A stretch of DNA of 64,000 nucleotides from CAKZML01 sp963823435 (GTDB taxonomy: Bacteria > Pseudomonadota > Gammaproteobacteria > Steroidobacterales > BM003), in contig CAWGLN010000002.1 in NCBI GenBank assembly GCA_963823435.1, positions 310,001 through 374,000 on the forward strand, given 5' to 3'. The notes beneath the pieces were generated by a model. The model was given only the letters and a program-made list of their open reading frames with translations. It was not told the DNA's origin and ran no database searches. Within the stretch, counting starts at the first letter, position 1. Each line of letters starts with the position of its first letter. Both the position numbers and the translations under genes were made by a program. This document shows, in pieces, positions 24,634-33,798 of the stretch.

Positions 24634-25536
24634 ATGGTATGGATGATGCGACCAGATTACGGCCTTATTCGCGCCAGCGGCGAAGATGCCCGTGATTTTC
24701 TCCAGGGCCAACTCAGCAACGACGTACAGTTGTTGACGTCGAACCACACCGTGAGCGCGGCATATTGCACGCCACAGGGTCGCGTGCTGGCGTTGGTCAC
24801 GCTGCTTCCCCAAACTGACGGCATCTTGATGTTATTGCCGGCGGATCTGGTTCAAGCAGTACTGAAGCGCCTGCAGATGTATGTAATGCGTGCCCGTGTC
24901 AACCTGCAGCAGGTGGATAGCGAACACCTGCTGATCTGTGGTGACGAGCTACCCGGTGGTGTACGACAGCGCGATGAGCTCGTGCAGGGCCCGGACGGCC
25001 TGGGCTGGGTAGCCAGTACCGAACCCGCCCTGTTCTGGCGCTTGCTGACTGCACCCAAGCACGCGCCCCCGACTACACCCTACGACGCAAATCAGGCTCG
25101 CTTGTGGCACATCCTGGCGGGGCTGCCCGCAATCAACGAGGGCAGCAGCGGCCAGTACATACCACAGATGCTCAACCTGGATGCGTTAGGGGCGGTGAGC
25201 TTTCGCAAGGGATGTTACACCGGCCAGGAAATCGTGGCCCGAACCCATCACCTGGGCCGGATCAAGCGACGTCTGTTCAGAATTTCCGGAAACGGACCAC
25301 CACCTGACCCCGGAGTGAACGTCGAGGGTAGCGGGCAGAATGTCGGACAGGTCCTGATCAGCGCTGCCGTCGACCAGGGTTTTGCCGCCCTTGCGGTCAT
25401 GCAACTGGACATGGTGCAGGGCGACGTCGCCCTGGGGATTGGCGGGGCCGGCATCGAAATCCAGCCCCTGCCCTATGCACTAGGCGTTTCTAACTCTCGG
25501 ATCGCATCAGAGGGAACAGCAATACGTCCCGAATAG
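24634..25536 (+). CDS. ygfZ: Folate-binding tRNA-modifying protein YgfZ
   Basis: YgfZ (IBA57-like) is a glycine-cleavage-T-fold protein that uses folate in maintaining certain iron-sulfur enzymes, including succinate dehydrogenase in its eukaryotic relative. The 300-residue protein has the family signature KGCYTGQE in FRKGCYTGQEIVARTHH and the N-terminal DARDFLQGQLSNDV. It diverges from the SDHAF4-like gene with about 80 bases between. Its 3' end overlaps the end of convergent lysS by 47 bases. The last 20 residues past YALGV are unlike the family and may be an extension. Confidence 0.93.
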   Translation: MVWMMRPDYGLIRASGEDARDFLQGQLSNDVQLLTSNHTVSAAYCTPQGRVLALVTLLPQTDGILMLLPADLVQAVLKRLQMYVMRARVNLQQVDSEHLLICGDELPGGVRQRDELVQGPDGLGWVASTEPALFWRLLTAPKHAPPTTPYDANQARLWHILAGLPAINEGSSGQYIPQMLNLDALGAVSFRKGCYTGQEIVARTHHLGRIKRRLFRISGNGPPPDPGVNVEGSGQNVGQVLISAAVDQGFAALAVMQLDMVQGDVALGIGGAGIEIQPLPYALGVSNSRIASEGTAIRPE

Positions 25537-26998
25537 AGGCCGAGTCGGTATACAACATCACCAGGCGATCTATGCCTATTCCAAGACCACCCGTGGGCGG
25601 CAACCCGACTTCCAGCGCGCGTATGTAATCATCGTCAAAGAACATAGCCTCATCATCCCCTGCATCCTTGGCCGCCACTTGCTCGCGGAAACGTTCCGCC
25701 TGCTCCTCGGGATCGTTCAGCTCGGAGAACCCGTTGGCCATTTCGCGACCCGTAATAAACAGCTCGAAACGGTCGGTAATGAAATTGTCTTCATCATTGC
25801 AACGGGATAACGGCGAAACCTCGGTGGGATAAGCGGTAATAAAAGTAGGCTGCAACAATTTGCTTTCCACGGTTTCATCAAAAATACCGATCAATAACTT
25901 GCCCGCGCCATCGCCATCCTTGACCTCGATTTTCATACCTCGGCAGACCTGGCGCAGGTAATCCACGTCGCGCAAGCGGCCGCCATCAAGTTGTGGGTTG
26001 TACTTGAGCACGGACTCTTCCACCGTGATTTTCTGGAACGGTTTTGACAGATCAACATCGATACCCTGGTAGCTAATCAGTTCGCGTCCCAGCACCGACC
26101 TGGCGGTGTCGCGAATCAGGTTTTCGGTAAGATCCATGATGTCTTCGTAATCGGCGAAAGCCTGGTACAACTCGAGCATGGTGAATTCGGGATTGTGCCG
26201 GGTTGAAATTCCCTCGTTGCGAAAACTGCGATTGATTTCGTAAACCCGACCCAGACCGCCGACGATCAGCCGTTTCAGATACAGCTCTGGCGCGATACGC
26301 AAATAAAGACGCATATCGAGGGTGTTGTGGTGAGTGACAAAGGGACGCGCCACGGCGCCACCCGGAATTGGATGCAGCATCGGTGTTTCGACTTCCATGA
26401 AGGACAGGGCGTCCAGGTAGCCGCGTATGCTGGCCAGGGTCTGGCTGCGAATCCGGAAAGTCTCGCGCGTGGAGTCATTGATAATCAGGTCCACGTAGCG
26501 TTGGCGGTAACGGGTTTCCTGATCACTCAAACCATGAAACTTTTCCGGCAGGGGCCGCAAGGACTTGGTCAACGGGCGAAGTTCGTCAACCCACACAGAC
26601 AGCTCACCGGTCTTGGTCCTGAACAACCTGCCGCGGGCGCCCAGGATGTCACCCCGGTCCCAACTCTTGAAATCATCGTACAGTTCCTCGCCCAACACGT
26701 TCTTCTGTACAAACAACTGCAGTTGACCGGAGCGGTCCTGGATTTTCGCAAAACTCGCCTTACCCATCACGCGCTTGGCCAGCATGCGACCGGCGACCTT
26801 TACCACCAGGCCCAGTTCCTCCAGGGCCTCGGCAGTAAACTCGCCGTAAGCCTGGTGCAAATCTCCGGCAAGTGACTCCTGGCGAAAATCATTGGGGTAG
26901 GCGTTACCCTTTGCGCGCATCTCGTTGAGCTTGCGCCGGCGCTCCGCAATCAGGGTGTGTTCTTCTTCGTGACTCATCTTCGAATCCTGTGTTGACAA
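25490..26998 (-). CDS. lysS: Lysyl-tRNA synthetase, class II
   Basis: LysRS charges tRNA-Lys. The 502-residue protein has an N-terminal OB-fold anticodon domain (VKVAGRMLAKRVMGKASFAKIQD) and the class II core: motif 1 around FMEVETPMLHPIPGGA, motif 2 in FRNEGISTRHNPEFTMLE, motif 3 in GLGIGIDRLVMLYT. It begins 6 bases downstream of prfB, a conserved pair. Confidence 0.98.
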   Translation of the reverse strand: MSTQDSKMSHEEEHTLIAERRRKLNEMRAKGNAYPNDFRQESLAGDLHQAYGEFTAEALEELGLVVKVAGRMLAKRVMGKASFAKIQDRSGQLQLFVQKNVLGEELYDDFKSWDRGDILGARGRLFRTKTGELSVWVDELRPLTKSLRPLPEKFHGLSDQETRYRQRYVDLIINDSTRETFRIRSQTLASIRGYLDALSFMEVETPMLHPIPGGAVARPFVTHHNTLDMRLYLRIAPELYLKRLIVGGLGRVYEINRSFRNEGISTRHNPEFTMLELYQAFADYEDIMDLTENLIRDTARSVLGRELISYQGIDVDLSKPFQKITVEESVLKYNPQLDGGRLRDVDYLRQVCRGMKIEVKDGDGAGKLLIGIFDETVESKLLQPTFITAYPTEVSPLSRCNDEDNFITDRFELFITGREMANGFSELNDPEEQAERFREQVAAKDAGDDEAMFFDDDYIRALEVGLPPTGGLGIGIDRLVMLYTDSASIRDVLLFPLMRSES

Positions 26999-27004
26999 GG
27001 TCGG

Positions 27005-28100
27005 CTACAAACCCTGCTTGAGACTGGCCTCAAGAAATTGATCCAGGTTTCCGTCCAATACCGCCTGGGTATTGCCGGTTTCCACGTTAGTGCGTAAATC
27101 CTTTATACGCGACTGGTCCAGCACATAGGAGCGTATCTGACTGCCCCAACCAATGTCTGACTTGGTGTCTTCCAGCGCATCGGACTCCGCCTTGCGCTTT
27201 TGCAGTTCCAGTTCATACAGCTTGGCCTTCAATTGTTTCATGGCCGTCGCCTTGTTCTTGTGCTGGGAGCGATCATTCTGGCATTGCACGACAATACCCG
27301 TCGGATTGTGGGTAATTCGCACCGCAGACTCCGTGCGGTTCACATGCTGACCACCCGCGCCGCTGGCCCGGTACACGTCGATACGCAGGTCGGCGGGGTT
27401 GATCTCAATATCAATATCGTCATCCACTTCGGGCGCCACGAACACCGCCGCGAACGAGGTATGCCTGCGATTACCGGAATCGAAAGGTGACTTTCGTACC
27501 AATCGATGCACACCGGTCTCGGTGCGCAACCAGCCGTAGGCATACTCCCCGCCAAAACGCACTGTGGCGCTCTTGATTCCGGCGACCTCTCCGGCTGATG
27601 CTTCGATAATCTCGGTAGCGAAACCCCGCGCCTCACCCCATCTCAGGTACATACGCAGCAGCATCTCGGCCCAATCCTGGGCTTCCGTGCCGCCCGATCC
27701 GGACTGGATATCCAAAAAGGCATTGCAGGGATCCATCTCGCCGCTGAACATTCGGTGAAATTCCATCTGGCTGACCTCGGCTTCCAGTGACGCCAGGTCC
27801 CGGGTCAACTCTTTGACCGTGCCCTCGTCCTGCTCCTCTATGGCCATCTCCAGTAAATCCCCGGCGTCCTGCAAAGCCTGCTGCAGCCGGTCCAGGTTGC
27901 TGACCAGTGACTCCAGCCTGACCCGTTCGCGTCCCAGGGACTGGGCCCGCTCCTGGTCATTCCAGATCTTGGGATCTTCCAGTTCCCGGCTTACTTCCTG
28001 AAGGCGCTCACTGCTTCCAGCGTAGTCAAAGATACCCCCTAAGGGCTTCGGTACGCCCCTGAAGATCCTTGATATGACCCTTGAGCGGGCTTGTCTCCAT
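27005..28100 (-). CDS. prfB: Peptide chain release factor 2 (programmed +1 frameshift)
   Basis: RF2 reads UGA and UAA stop codons. The first 24 codons start at ATG 28100 (METSPLKGHIKDLQGR..RGYL) and end at an in-frame TGA at 28028-28026; translation continues after a +1 shift as DYAGSSERLQEV. The main frame carries the SPF tripeptide (KSPFDSG) for stop recognition and the catalytic GGQ in SGAGGQHVNR. The expected product is about 364 residues, the family length. This is genuine recoding, not an error. Confidence 0.97.
28025..28040 (-). promoter_or_regulatory. Programmed +1 frameshift site in prfB
   Basis: On the minus strand the bases AGGGGGTATCTTTGAC form the classical site: an internal Shine-Dalgarno (AGGGGG), three bases of spacing, the slippery codon CTT and the stop TGA followed by C. 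It matches the E. coli prfB site. Low RF2 favours the shift, giving autoregulation. Confidence 0.95.
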
Positions 28101-28187
28101 AAAACTGCTCACGCATCGGTAAAATCGGGAGGCAATGGTAGTTGAAAAACCCCTTGCGAGGAACCGCTAACATGCCGGCGAGATGCC

Positions 28188-29879
28188 CTAACCCGGTTGA
28201 ATATGCTCCACCATCAACTGCAAGGTGCGACTGCCTTGCCATTCATTCACTTCCAACCGGTAGACCAGGTTCATGTTTTGGCCAAGCTGGTCCCTGGATT
28301 CACCCTGGCCAAAGGCGATTGCGTCCCAGACCTGGCCGCCCTGGCTATGACGCACCCGCATCTTGAGGTGCTTGTCACCGACGATACGACTCTCAAGCAC
28401 GTGAAAAATCCCGTCAAAACGCGGCTCCGGGAACTGCTGCCCCCAGGGCGCGGCCTCCCGGATCAATTCAGCATTCTCCAGCCTGAATTCCTCGGGTGCC
28501 AGCGGGCCATCAGTCCACAACACGCCTTCGAGGTCCATACCGTCTTGCCAGCGACCGACTTCAAGCTGCATGGCCTGGCGAAAAGCGTCCAGGTCATCCT
28601 CGGCCAGGCTCAGGCCGGCAGCCATCGCATGCCCGCCAAATTTGTTCAGAAGACCAGGGTGCAAGGTGGCCACGTTGTCCATGGCGTCGCGTATATGCAA
28701 GCCGTTGACCGAACGGGCCGAGCCTTTTAACTCGCCTTCACCGGTGCGGGCGAATGCAAATACCGGACGGTGCACCCGGTCCTTGATCCTCGAGGCGACC
28801 AACCCGACAACACCCTGGTGCCAACCGGGGTCAAACAGGCATAGCACCAGGGGCACACCCTCCCCGCCATCCAGCTGCAAAGACTTCACCGCCTCAAGCG
28901 CCTGCTCCTGCATACGGCCTTCAATATCCCGACGTTCACGATTCAACTGGTCCAGCTCTGTCGCCAATTGCCGGGCCTGTTTCGGGTCCTGGGTAAGCAG
29001 GCAACGTATTCCCAACGACATGTCGTCCAGCCGGCCGGCAGCGTTTAATCTGGGCGCCACCGCAAATGCGAGGTCGCTGGCGGTGACCCGGCGCACATCC
29101 CGACCCGACAGCTCCAGCAGCGCGAGGATACCCGGCGCGCACTTGCCGGCCCGTATGCGCTTTAAACCCTCCTGGGCCAGGATCCTGTTGTTCTTGTCCA
29201 TGGGCACCACGTCGGCGATCGTTCCAAGGGCAACCAGATCCAGCAAATCGGCGGGCGAGAAGCCGCAGGCCAGCTCACGTGCCAGGGCGGCCATGACGTA
29301 GAAAGCGACCCCCACCCCGGCAAGATTCTTGCTGGGAAACGTACTGTCCGCCAGGTTGGGATTGACAATCACCTGTGCGACCGGCAGTTCGGCCGGCGGC
29401 AGGTGGTGGTCTGTGATCAGCAAGTCCAGACCCGCCTGCGCCGCCTGGCGAGCCCCCTCGATGCTGGAAATGCCGTTATCCACCGTGACCAGCAGGGTGG
29501 GCTCGCGTTGCAAGGCCAGCTGGACAATTTCCGGCGTCAGGCCATAGCCAAATTCAAAGCGGTTGGGTACCAGGAAATCCACCGAGTGAAATCCCATTGC
29601 CTGCAAGGCGCGCATCATCAGGGCCGTGCTGGTGGCGCCGTCTGCGTCGAAGTCACCCACGATCAGCACCCGGCCCGCGTCCCGATGGCGCAGCAGCAAC
29701 TGTGCGGCTTCCGTCACGCCTGCCAGCAATCCGACAGGAATCATCTCGGCCAGACAGGTACCCAGGCTTTGCTTGTCCGCAACCCCCCGGTTGGCCAGGA
29801 CCCGGCTGAGCAGGTCAGGCCAATCTGTCTGCGCCACGATGGTACAGCTGGGTTCGCGCCGCCGGATCGACCTGCTCAC
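28188..29879 (-). CDS. recJ: Single-stranded-DNA exonuclease RecJ
   Basis: RecJ degrades single-stranded DNA 5' to 3' in recombination and mismatch repair. The DHH phosphoesterase motifs are visible: VGDFDADGATSTALM, VTVDNGISS, LLITDHHLPP and a DHHA1 domain with NKFGGHAMAAGLSL. The best start is GTG 29879, which overlaps the upstream gene stop (GTGA) and gives 563 residues; the frame stays open further upstream. It lies 88 bases upstream of prfB. Confidence 0.96.
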   Translation of the reverse strand: MSRSIRRREPSCTIVAQTDWPDLLSRVLANRGVADKQSLGTCLAEMIPVGLLAGVTEAAQLLLRHRDAGRVLIVGDFDADGATSTALMMRALQAMGFHSVDFLVPNRFEFGYGLTPEIVQLALQREPTLLVTVDNGISSIEGARQAAQAGLDLLITDHHLPPAELPVAQVIVNPNLADSTFPSKNLAGVGVAFYVMAALARELACGFSPADLLDLVALGTIADVVPMDKNNRILAQEGLKRIRAGKCAPGILALLELSGRDVRRVTASDLAFAVAPRLNAAGRLDDMSLGIRCLLTQDPKQARQLATELDQLNRERRDIEGRMQEQALEAVKSLQLDGGEGVPLVLCLFDPGWHQGVVGLVASRIKDRVHRPVFAFARTGEGELKGSARSVNGLHIRDAMDNVATLHPGLLNKFGGHAMAAGLSLAEDDLDAFRQAMQLEVGRWQDGMDLEGVLWTDGPLAPEEFRLENAELIREAAPWGQQFPEPRFDGIFHVLESRIVGDKHLKMRVRHSQGGQVWDAIAFGQGESRDQLGQNMNLVYRLEVNEWQGSRTLQLMVEHIQPG

Positions 29880-30841
29880 GTCGCGGTCCCCGGCACCGTC
29901 CTGCGCCACCAGTACCACCAATTCATCAAGCCCATCCGGTAACCGTAACCGTCCAGGTCACTCAAGGTAAAGACCAGCGGCGGCAATCTCCGCGCGGCGA
30001 GCGGCGCCAGCCATCGGTTCTCCAGCGTATCCAGTCGATGCTCCATCGATCCAGCCAACTCCAGCGAAATCAGGGTGGATTCCCGCCAGCCCAGGCGGAC
30101 ATCCGCCAGGCTGGCAGCATCGAGCACGGGCTTGCCCAGGGTCCTGGCAATACCCCCCAGCAGGGGGTCACCGTCGCTCCAGAACGTTGGACAGGCAGCA
30201 CCGTCCAGGGAAGTCGTTGTCCCGCCACCCCAGGGCCACAGACAGTTTGCCTGGGACCGACCATCCGCCCGCCGCTTCTGGTTGACCGGGTTGTTGTGCA
30301 GCAGGATCTGGATTTCATTCAACAGTGCCGCCCACTCTCTGCCGGATTGATTTCCCGCGAGACGCTGCGTCAGGCTCTCTCCCTCCGCCAGCAACGGGGA
30401 ACCAAGACCCGGTCGCAAGGGTTCTTTGGTAAGGACATACCATCGCCTGGGTACAGGCGCCTCCAGACGCCAGCTGAATTCTGTCATCAGCGGCGCCAGT
30501 TCCTGGATCAGGGCGTCCGCTTCCTCGCGTTGCAAGTCCTGGATGCAAGCTGAGGCGAGGAACAGCCCCCTTGGCCCCACCCCAAGCTCCACAGGGTCCA
30601 GGCGGGCGCAACCGTTCTCCGGGTTGCGGCCGGTATCGTGAAAATAGCTATACCGGGCGAGCCCGCCGAGGTCACCCTGCAAGCCCAGGGCCCGGGCAAA
30701 TCCGGCCCCTGCCAGTCCCTGGCCATCGCAACTGTCACCGCGGGTCAGCACTGAATATACTGTCGGCCAGCGCGAGGGGTCGCGTATTGCATGTTCGGCC
30801 ATGGGTGCCAGGCCGGGCACTACCATTGTCAATTCAGCCAT
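29876..30841 (-). CDS. RpfE-like protein (phosphoglycerate-mutase-like, COG4255 type)
   Basis: A 321-residue protein resembling the RpfE family encoded next to recJ in Xanthomonas and other gammaproteobacteria. Visible landmarks are LGLQGDLGGLARYSYFHDTG, LWPWGGGTTTSLDG and a tail ending LMNWWYWWRRTV. The fold is thought to be related to cofactor-independent phosphoglycerate mutase, but activity is unproven and I cannot confirm catalytic residues. Start chosen at ATG 30841. It overlaps recJ by four bases. None of the diffusible-signal genes of the Xanthomonas rpf cluster are present here. Confidence 0.7.
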   Translation of the reverse strand: MAELTMVVPGLAPMAEHAIRDPSRWPTVYSVLTRGDSCDGQGLAGAGFARALGLQGDLGGLARYSYFHDTGRNPENGCARLDPVELGVGPRGLFLASACIQDLQREEADALIQELAPLMTEFSWRLEAPVPRRWYVLTKEPLRPGLGSPLLAEGESLTQRLAGNQSGREWAALLNEIQILLHNNPVNQKRRADGRSQANCLWPWGGGTTTSLDGAACPTFWSDGDPLLGGIARTLGKPVLDAASLADVRLGWRESTLISLELAGSMEHRLDTLENRWLAPLAARRLPPLVFTLSDLDGYGYRMGLMNWWYWWRRTVPGTAT

Positions 30842-30903
30842 ACGGGCACTCCGAACAAGCAACAGAATTGTTCCTTCGTCCCCTACTGGATATGCTCTGC
30901 GTC

Positions 30904-31272
30904 ATGCAATTTACCCGTGAGTCAAGACAGGATATTAACCTGATCCAATCCTATGAACCCGGTGTGGTGAGGATTGGTGCCAAGACCTATACAGGGAGCG
31001 TGATCCTGTCACCGACGCAAATTATGCCCGATTGGGCTGCAGCATCCAGTGAAATCCTGACACTGGAGCTACTGGAAGCAGCCCTGGCCATGGACCCGGT
31101 CATCTTGTTGCTGGGCACGGGAAGCAGTCAGATTTTTCCTGCAGCCGAATTGACGGGACGGGTGTTGCAGCGAGGCATCGGTCTTGAGGTCATGCATACG
31201 GCGGCAGCCTGCCGTACCTACAACATACTGGCCGGTGAAAACCGGAAGGTGGTTGCGGCGCTGATACTCTAG
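30904..31272 (+). CDS. Mth938/DUF498-like protein (NDUFAF3 family)
   Basis: A 122-residue protein starting MQFTRESRQDINLIQSYEPG, with the family features VVRIGAKTYTGSVILSPT and DPVILLLGTGSSQIFP. Bacterial members are of unknown function; the mitochondrial relative helps assemble complex I. It is divergent from rpfE with a 62-base gap. An in-frame ATG at 30892 is an alternative start. The stop TAG is made from TA plus the first base of the adjoining repeat. Confidence 0.8.
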   Translation: MQFTRESRQDINLIQSYEPGVVRIGAKTYTGSVILSPTQIMPDWAAASSEILTLELLEAALAMDPVILLLGTGSSQIFPAAELTGRVLQRGIGLEVMHTAAACRTYNILAGENRKVVAALIL

Positions 31273-31430
31273 GGAGCCTCTGATTTGGTCTGGACGAAGT
31301 AGATTGCTGGCGCAGACATTCAGATTCAAGGCGCCGATTGCACGTAGTAGCGGGGCTCGCGAAGATTGGAAACAGGGAAGCCGGGGTTTTAGCTGCAAGA
31401 TACAAGTCCATGAATAGATCGGAGGCTCCC
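31272..31430 (+). repeat. 160-bp dispersed element between DUF498 gene and rpoS
   Basis: Full copy in forward orientation, ends GGGAGCCTCTGATTT and ATCGGAGGCTCCC. The left flank TA plus first G is the stop codon of the DUF498 gene; the right end lies two bases from the rpoS stop. The 3' arm of the internal hairpin is shortened (GGCTCGCGAAG), a change shared with the copies at 35921 and 59169. Confidence 0.92.
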
Positions 31431-31432
31431 TG

Positions 31433-32404
31433 CTAGCCCATCAGGGTGTCCTGGTTCTGCCCGTTGTTCAGCATGATCCTGCGCAGGCGCGCCAGTGCAT
31501 CCATCTGGATCTGCCGGACCCGTTCCCGGGTAACGCCTATTTCCTGCCCCACCTGCTCCAGGGTGGAACGACCATGACCGTGGATACCGAAACGCCGCTG
31601 CACCACATCTCGCTGGACTTCGCTCAGTTCCTCCAGCCATTCCTCGATCAAGGCCTGCAGGTCTTGCCGATGGGCCATGTCGGCCGGATCCATACCACCA
31701 TCGTCCGCAATGGTGTCCAACAAGCTGCTATCGTTTTCCCGACTGACAGGTGAATGGGCCGAGGCGACTCGTTCCCGTAACAAGGCGGTTCGCCGCAGGT
31801 CTTCAAGCGTTACACCCATGAATTCTGCAATTTCAGTCAGCGACGGCGAGTGGTCCAGTTGTTGGGAAAGTTCGCGTTCCGCCCGCAGGTAGGCATTGAC
31901 CTGTTTCGCCACGTGGATGGGCAAACGAATGGTGCGGGACTGGTTCATGATGGCCCGTTCCATTGATTGGCGTATCCACCAGGTTGCGTAGGTGGAAAAG
32001 CGAAAGCCTCTCTCCGGGTCAAACTTGCCCACCGCATGTATCAGGCCCAGGTTGCCTTCCTCAATCAGATCAAGCAAAGGCAAGCCCCGGAAAAGATACC
32101 GCCGCGCGACCTTGACCACCAACCTCAGGTTGCTCTCTATCATGCGATCACGGGCATCCTGGTCACCCTGCAGCACACGCCGACCAAGCTCCACTTCCTG
32201 CTCAGCCGACAGCAGGTCGGATACGCCAATTTCGTTAAGATAGATCCGGGTGGCGTCCAGGACGCCGGTATCCACATGGTCGATACCAAAGGGTTCGGAA
32301 TTTTCGCCCGCAAAACGCTCGTCAGAATTCAAACGGCCGGCTTCGCCGTCTTCGGGTTCGAGACAGTTGGGGTCCGTCGCAGCCGCATCGCCCTTCTTTG
32401 CCAT
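31433..32404 (-). CDS. rpoS: RNA polymerase sigma factor RpoS
   Basis: RpoS directs the stationary-phase and general stress response. The 323-residue protein has a divergent region 1, then ARRYLFRGLPLLDLIEEGNLG (region 2.1-2.2), FRFSTYATWWIRQSMERAI (2.3-2.4), region 3, and region 4 with VVQRRFGIHGHGRSTLEQVG and TRERVRQIQMDALARL. The nlpD-rpoS order is the classical one; in E. coli the main rpoS promoter lies inside nlpD. The gene is convergent with the DUF498 gene, with only a repeat between. Confidence 0.97.
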   Translation of the reverse strand: MAKKGDAAATDPNCLEPEDGEAGRLNSDERFAGENSEPFGIDHVDTGVLDATRIYLNEIGVSDLLSAEQEVELGRRVLQGDQDARDRMIESNLRLVVKVARRYLFRGLPLLDLIEEGNLGLIHAVGKFDPERGFRFSTYATWWIRQSMERAIMNQSRTIRLPIHVAKQVNAYLRAERELSQQLDHSPSLTEIAEFMGVTLEDLRRTALLRERVASAHSPVSRENDSSLLDTIADDGGMDPADMAHRQDLQALIEEWLEELSEVQRDVVQRRFGIHGHGRSTLEQVGQEIGVTRERVRQIQMDALARLRRIMLNNGQNQDTLMG

Positions 32405-32457
32405 CTACAGCTCCCTGTCAGGGGCGCCGGGGAGGTTCTTCCTGCCGGGGGTTCTAA

Positions 32458-33232
32458 TTATCTTCTGGGCAAGTACCGGATCGGATCTACCGGTTTGCCG
32501 TCCACCCGTATCTCGAAATGCAGCAGGGGCTTTTTACCCGGGCCTTCGCCTATTTCGGCTATTTTCTGGCCTATCTTGACCAGGTCACCCTCTTTCACCG
32601 CCAGTGTTCGATTATGCCCATACGCGCTGAGGAAGGTATCGTTATGTTTGACGATAATAAGCTGGCCATAACCGATTAGTCCACTGCCCGCATAAACCAC
32701 CCGTCCGCCAGCCGCTGCGCGAACCGGATCTCCAATGCGGCCACCGATGTCCAGCCCGTTGCCCAGAGCTGTTCTTGTTATTGAACGTGGCCACCACCGG
32801 GCCCGTGGCCGGCCAATACCAACCAGCGACCATGACCGGCGGGGAACTTCCGCCGGCTGGCGTCGGGGTCTTGCCGGTGCCCGAGGGAACGGACGAACCC
32901 GGACTGGTCGTGGTGCCCGGGCTGTTTGGGGTTGCGCTGTTATTCGAGGTTCTCGCCGCAGGGGTCAGACGCAAGACCTGGCCGGGATAAATGAGCCCGC
33001 CGTCGGCCAATCCGTTCCAACGCGCCAGGTCTCGCCAGTCAAGACGATTTCGCCAGGCAATGGAATACAGGGTATCGCCTGACCTGACCGTGTAACTGGT
33101 ACCCGGCGCGTACACCGCCTTTGGTTGCTCGGCGGGCTCCCATGTCAGGGCCCTGCCACTGCACCCGGCAAGCGCCAGAATCCCGGCACAAAGCAGCGCC
33201 CTGGTGATTGCGGGGGAGCTTATAATTTCCAT
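32458..33232 (-). CDS. nlpD: NlpD-like lipoprotein, LysM + M23 domains, frameshifted
   Basis: NlpD is an outer-membrane lipoprotein that activates the AmiC amidase at division. The N-terminal frame has a lipoprotein signal with lipobox LAGC, a LysM domain (YTVRSGDTLYSIAWRNRLDW to VLRLTP) and a Ser/Thr/Pro-rich linker. The M23 domain is in another frame: GLDIGGRIGDPVRAAAGGRV, YGQLIIVKHNDTFLSAYGHN and LLHFEIRVDGKPVDPIRYL. One extra base near 32765-32775 accounts for the break; corrected length 257 residues. As in NlpD, the metal-binding His of active M23 enzymes is incomplete. Confidence 0.9.
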
Positions 33233-33798
33233 ACCAGGAAGCCGATGCCCAGCAGTGCCACGGTAATCCAGCCCAGTCGCTCAACGTACTGCTTCAGGAC
33301 CGGTTCGATCCTGGGCCCGCCCCAGCTCACCAGGCCTGCCACCAGGAAAAAACGGGCCCCGCGACCCACTGCCGAGGCGAGTATAAACAGGGGAAGAGTC
33401 ATGACCAGGGCCCCCGCGCTGATGGTAAATACCTTGTACGGTATGGGTGAAAAACCCGCTACCAGTACCGCCCAGAAACCCCACTCGGCAAATACTCCCT
33501 GTATCTGCAAATAGCTATCCCAGTAGCCGAATTCCTGCATCCAGGGTGTCACCCAATCCAGGGCATACAGACCGATAAAATAGCCCGCGATTCCCCCGGC
33601 CACCGAGGTCAGGGTAGTCAGCAAGGCAAAACGCATGGCCTTGCCTGGTGTGGCAAGACACATGGGCATAAGCATCACGTCCGGGGGGACAGGAAAGAAC
33701 GATGACTCGGCGAAACTCAAGCCACCCAGGTACCAGGGCGCGGCCGGGGACCCGGCCCAGTTCAGGACCTTGTCATAAAGAGGGCCAAATATTTTCAT
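33220..33798 (-). CDS. YqaA family membrane protein (SNARE-associated/DedA-like)
   Basis: A 192-residue membrane protein with about four to five spans and the DedA-type signature near the N terminus (GGLSFAESSFFPVPPDVMLMPM) and GFSPIPYKVFTISAGAL. YqaA proteins are encoded between pcm and nlpD in many gammaproteobacteria; related DedA proteins act in lipid-carrier flipping, but YqaA itself is uncharacterised. ATG 33798 overlaps the pcm stop (TGATG). The 3' end overlaps nlpD by 13 bases. Confidence 0.88.
   Translation of the reverse strand: MKIFGPLYDKVLNWAGSPAAPWYLGGLSFAESSFFPVPPDVMLMPMCLATPGKAMRFALLTTLTSVAGGIAGYFIGLYALDWVTPWMQEFGYWDSYLQIQGVFAEWGFWAVLVAGFSPIPYKVFTISAGALVMTLPLFILASAVGRGARFFLVAGLVSWGGPRIEPVLKQYVERLGWITVALLGIGFLVWKL

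Noticed and set aside
28026..28028. In-frame TGA in prfB as a nonsense mutation
   Set aside because: The complete slippery site and internal Shine-Dalgarno show it is the programmed RF2 frameshift.
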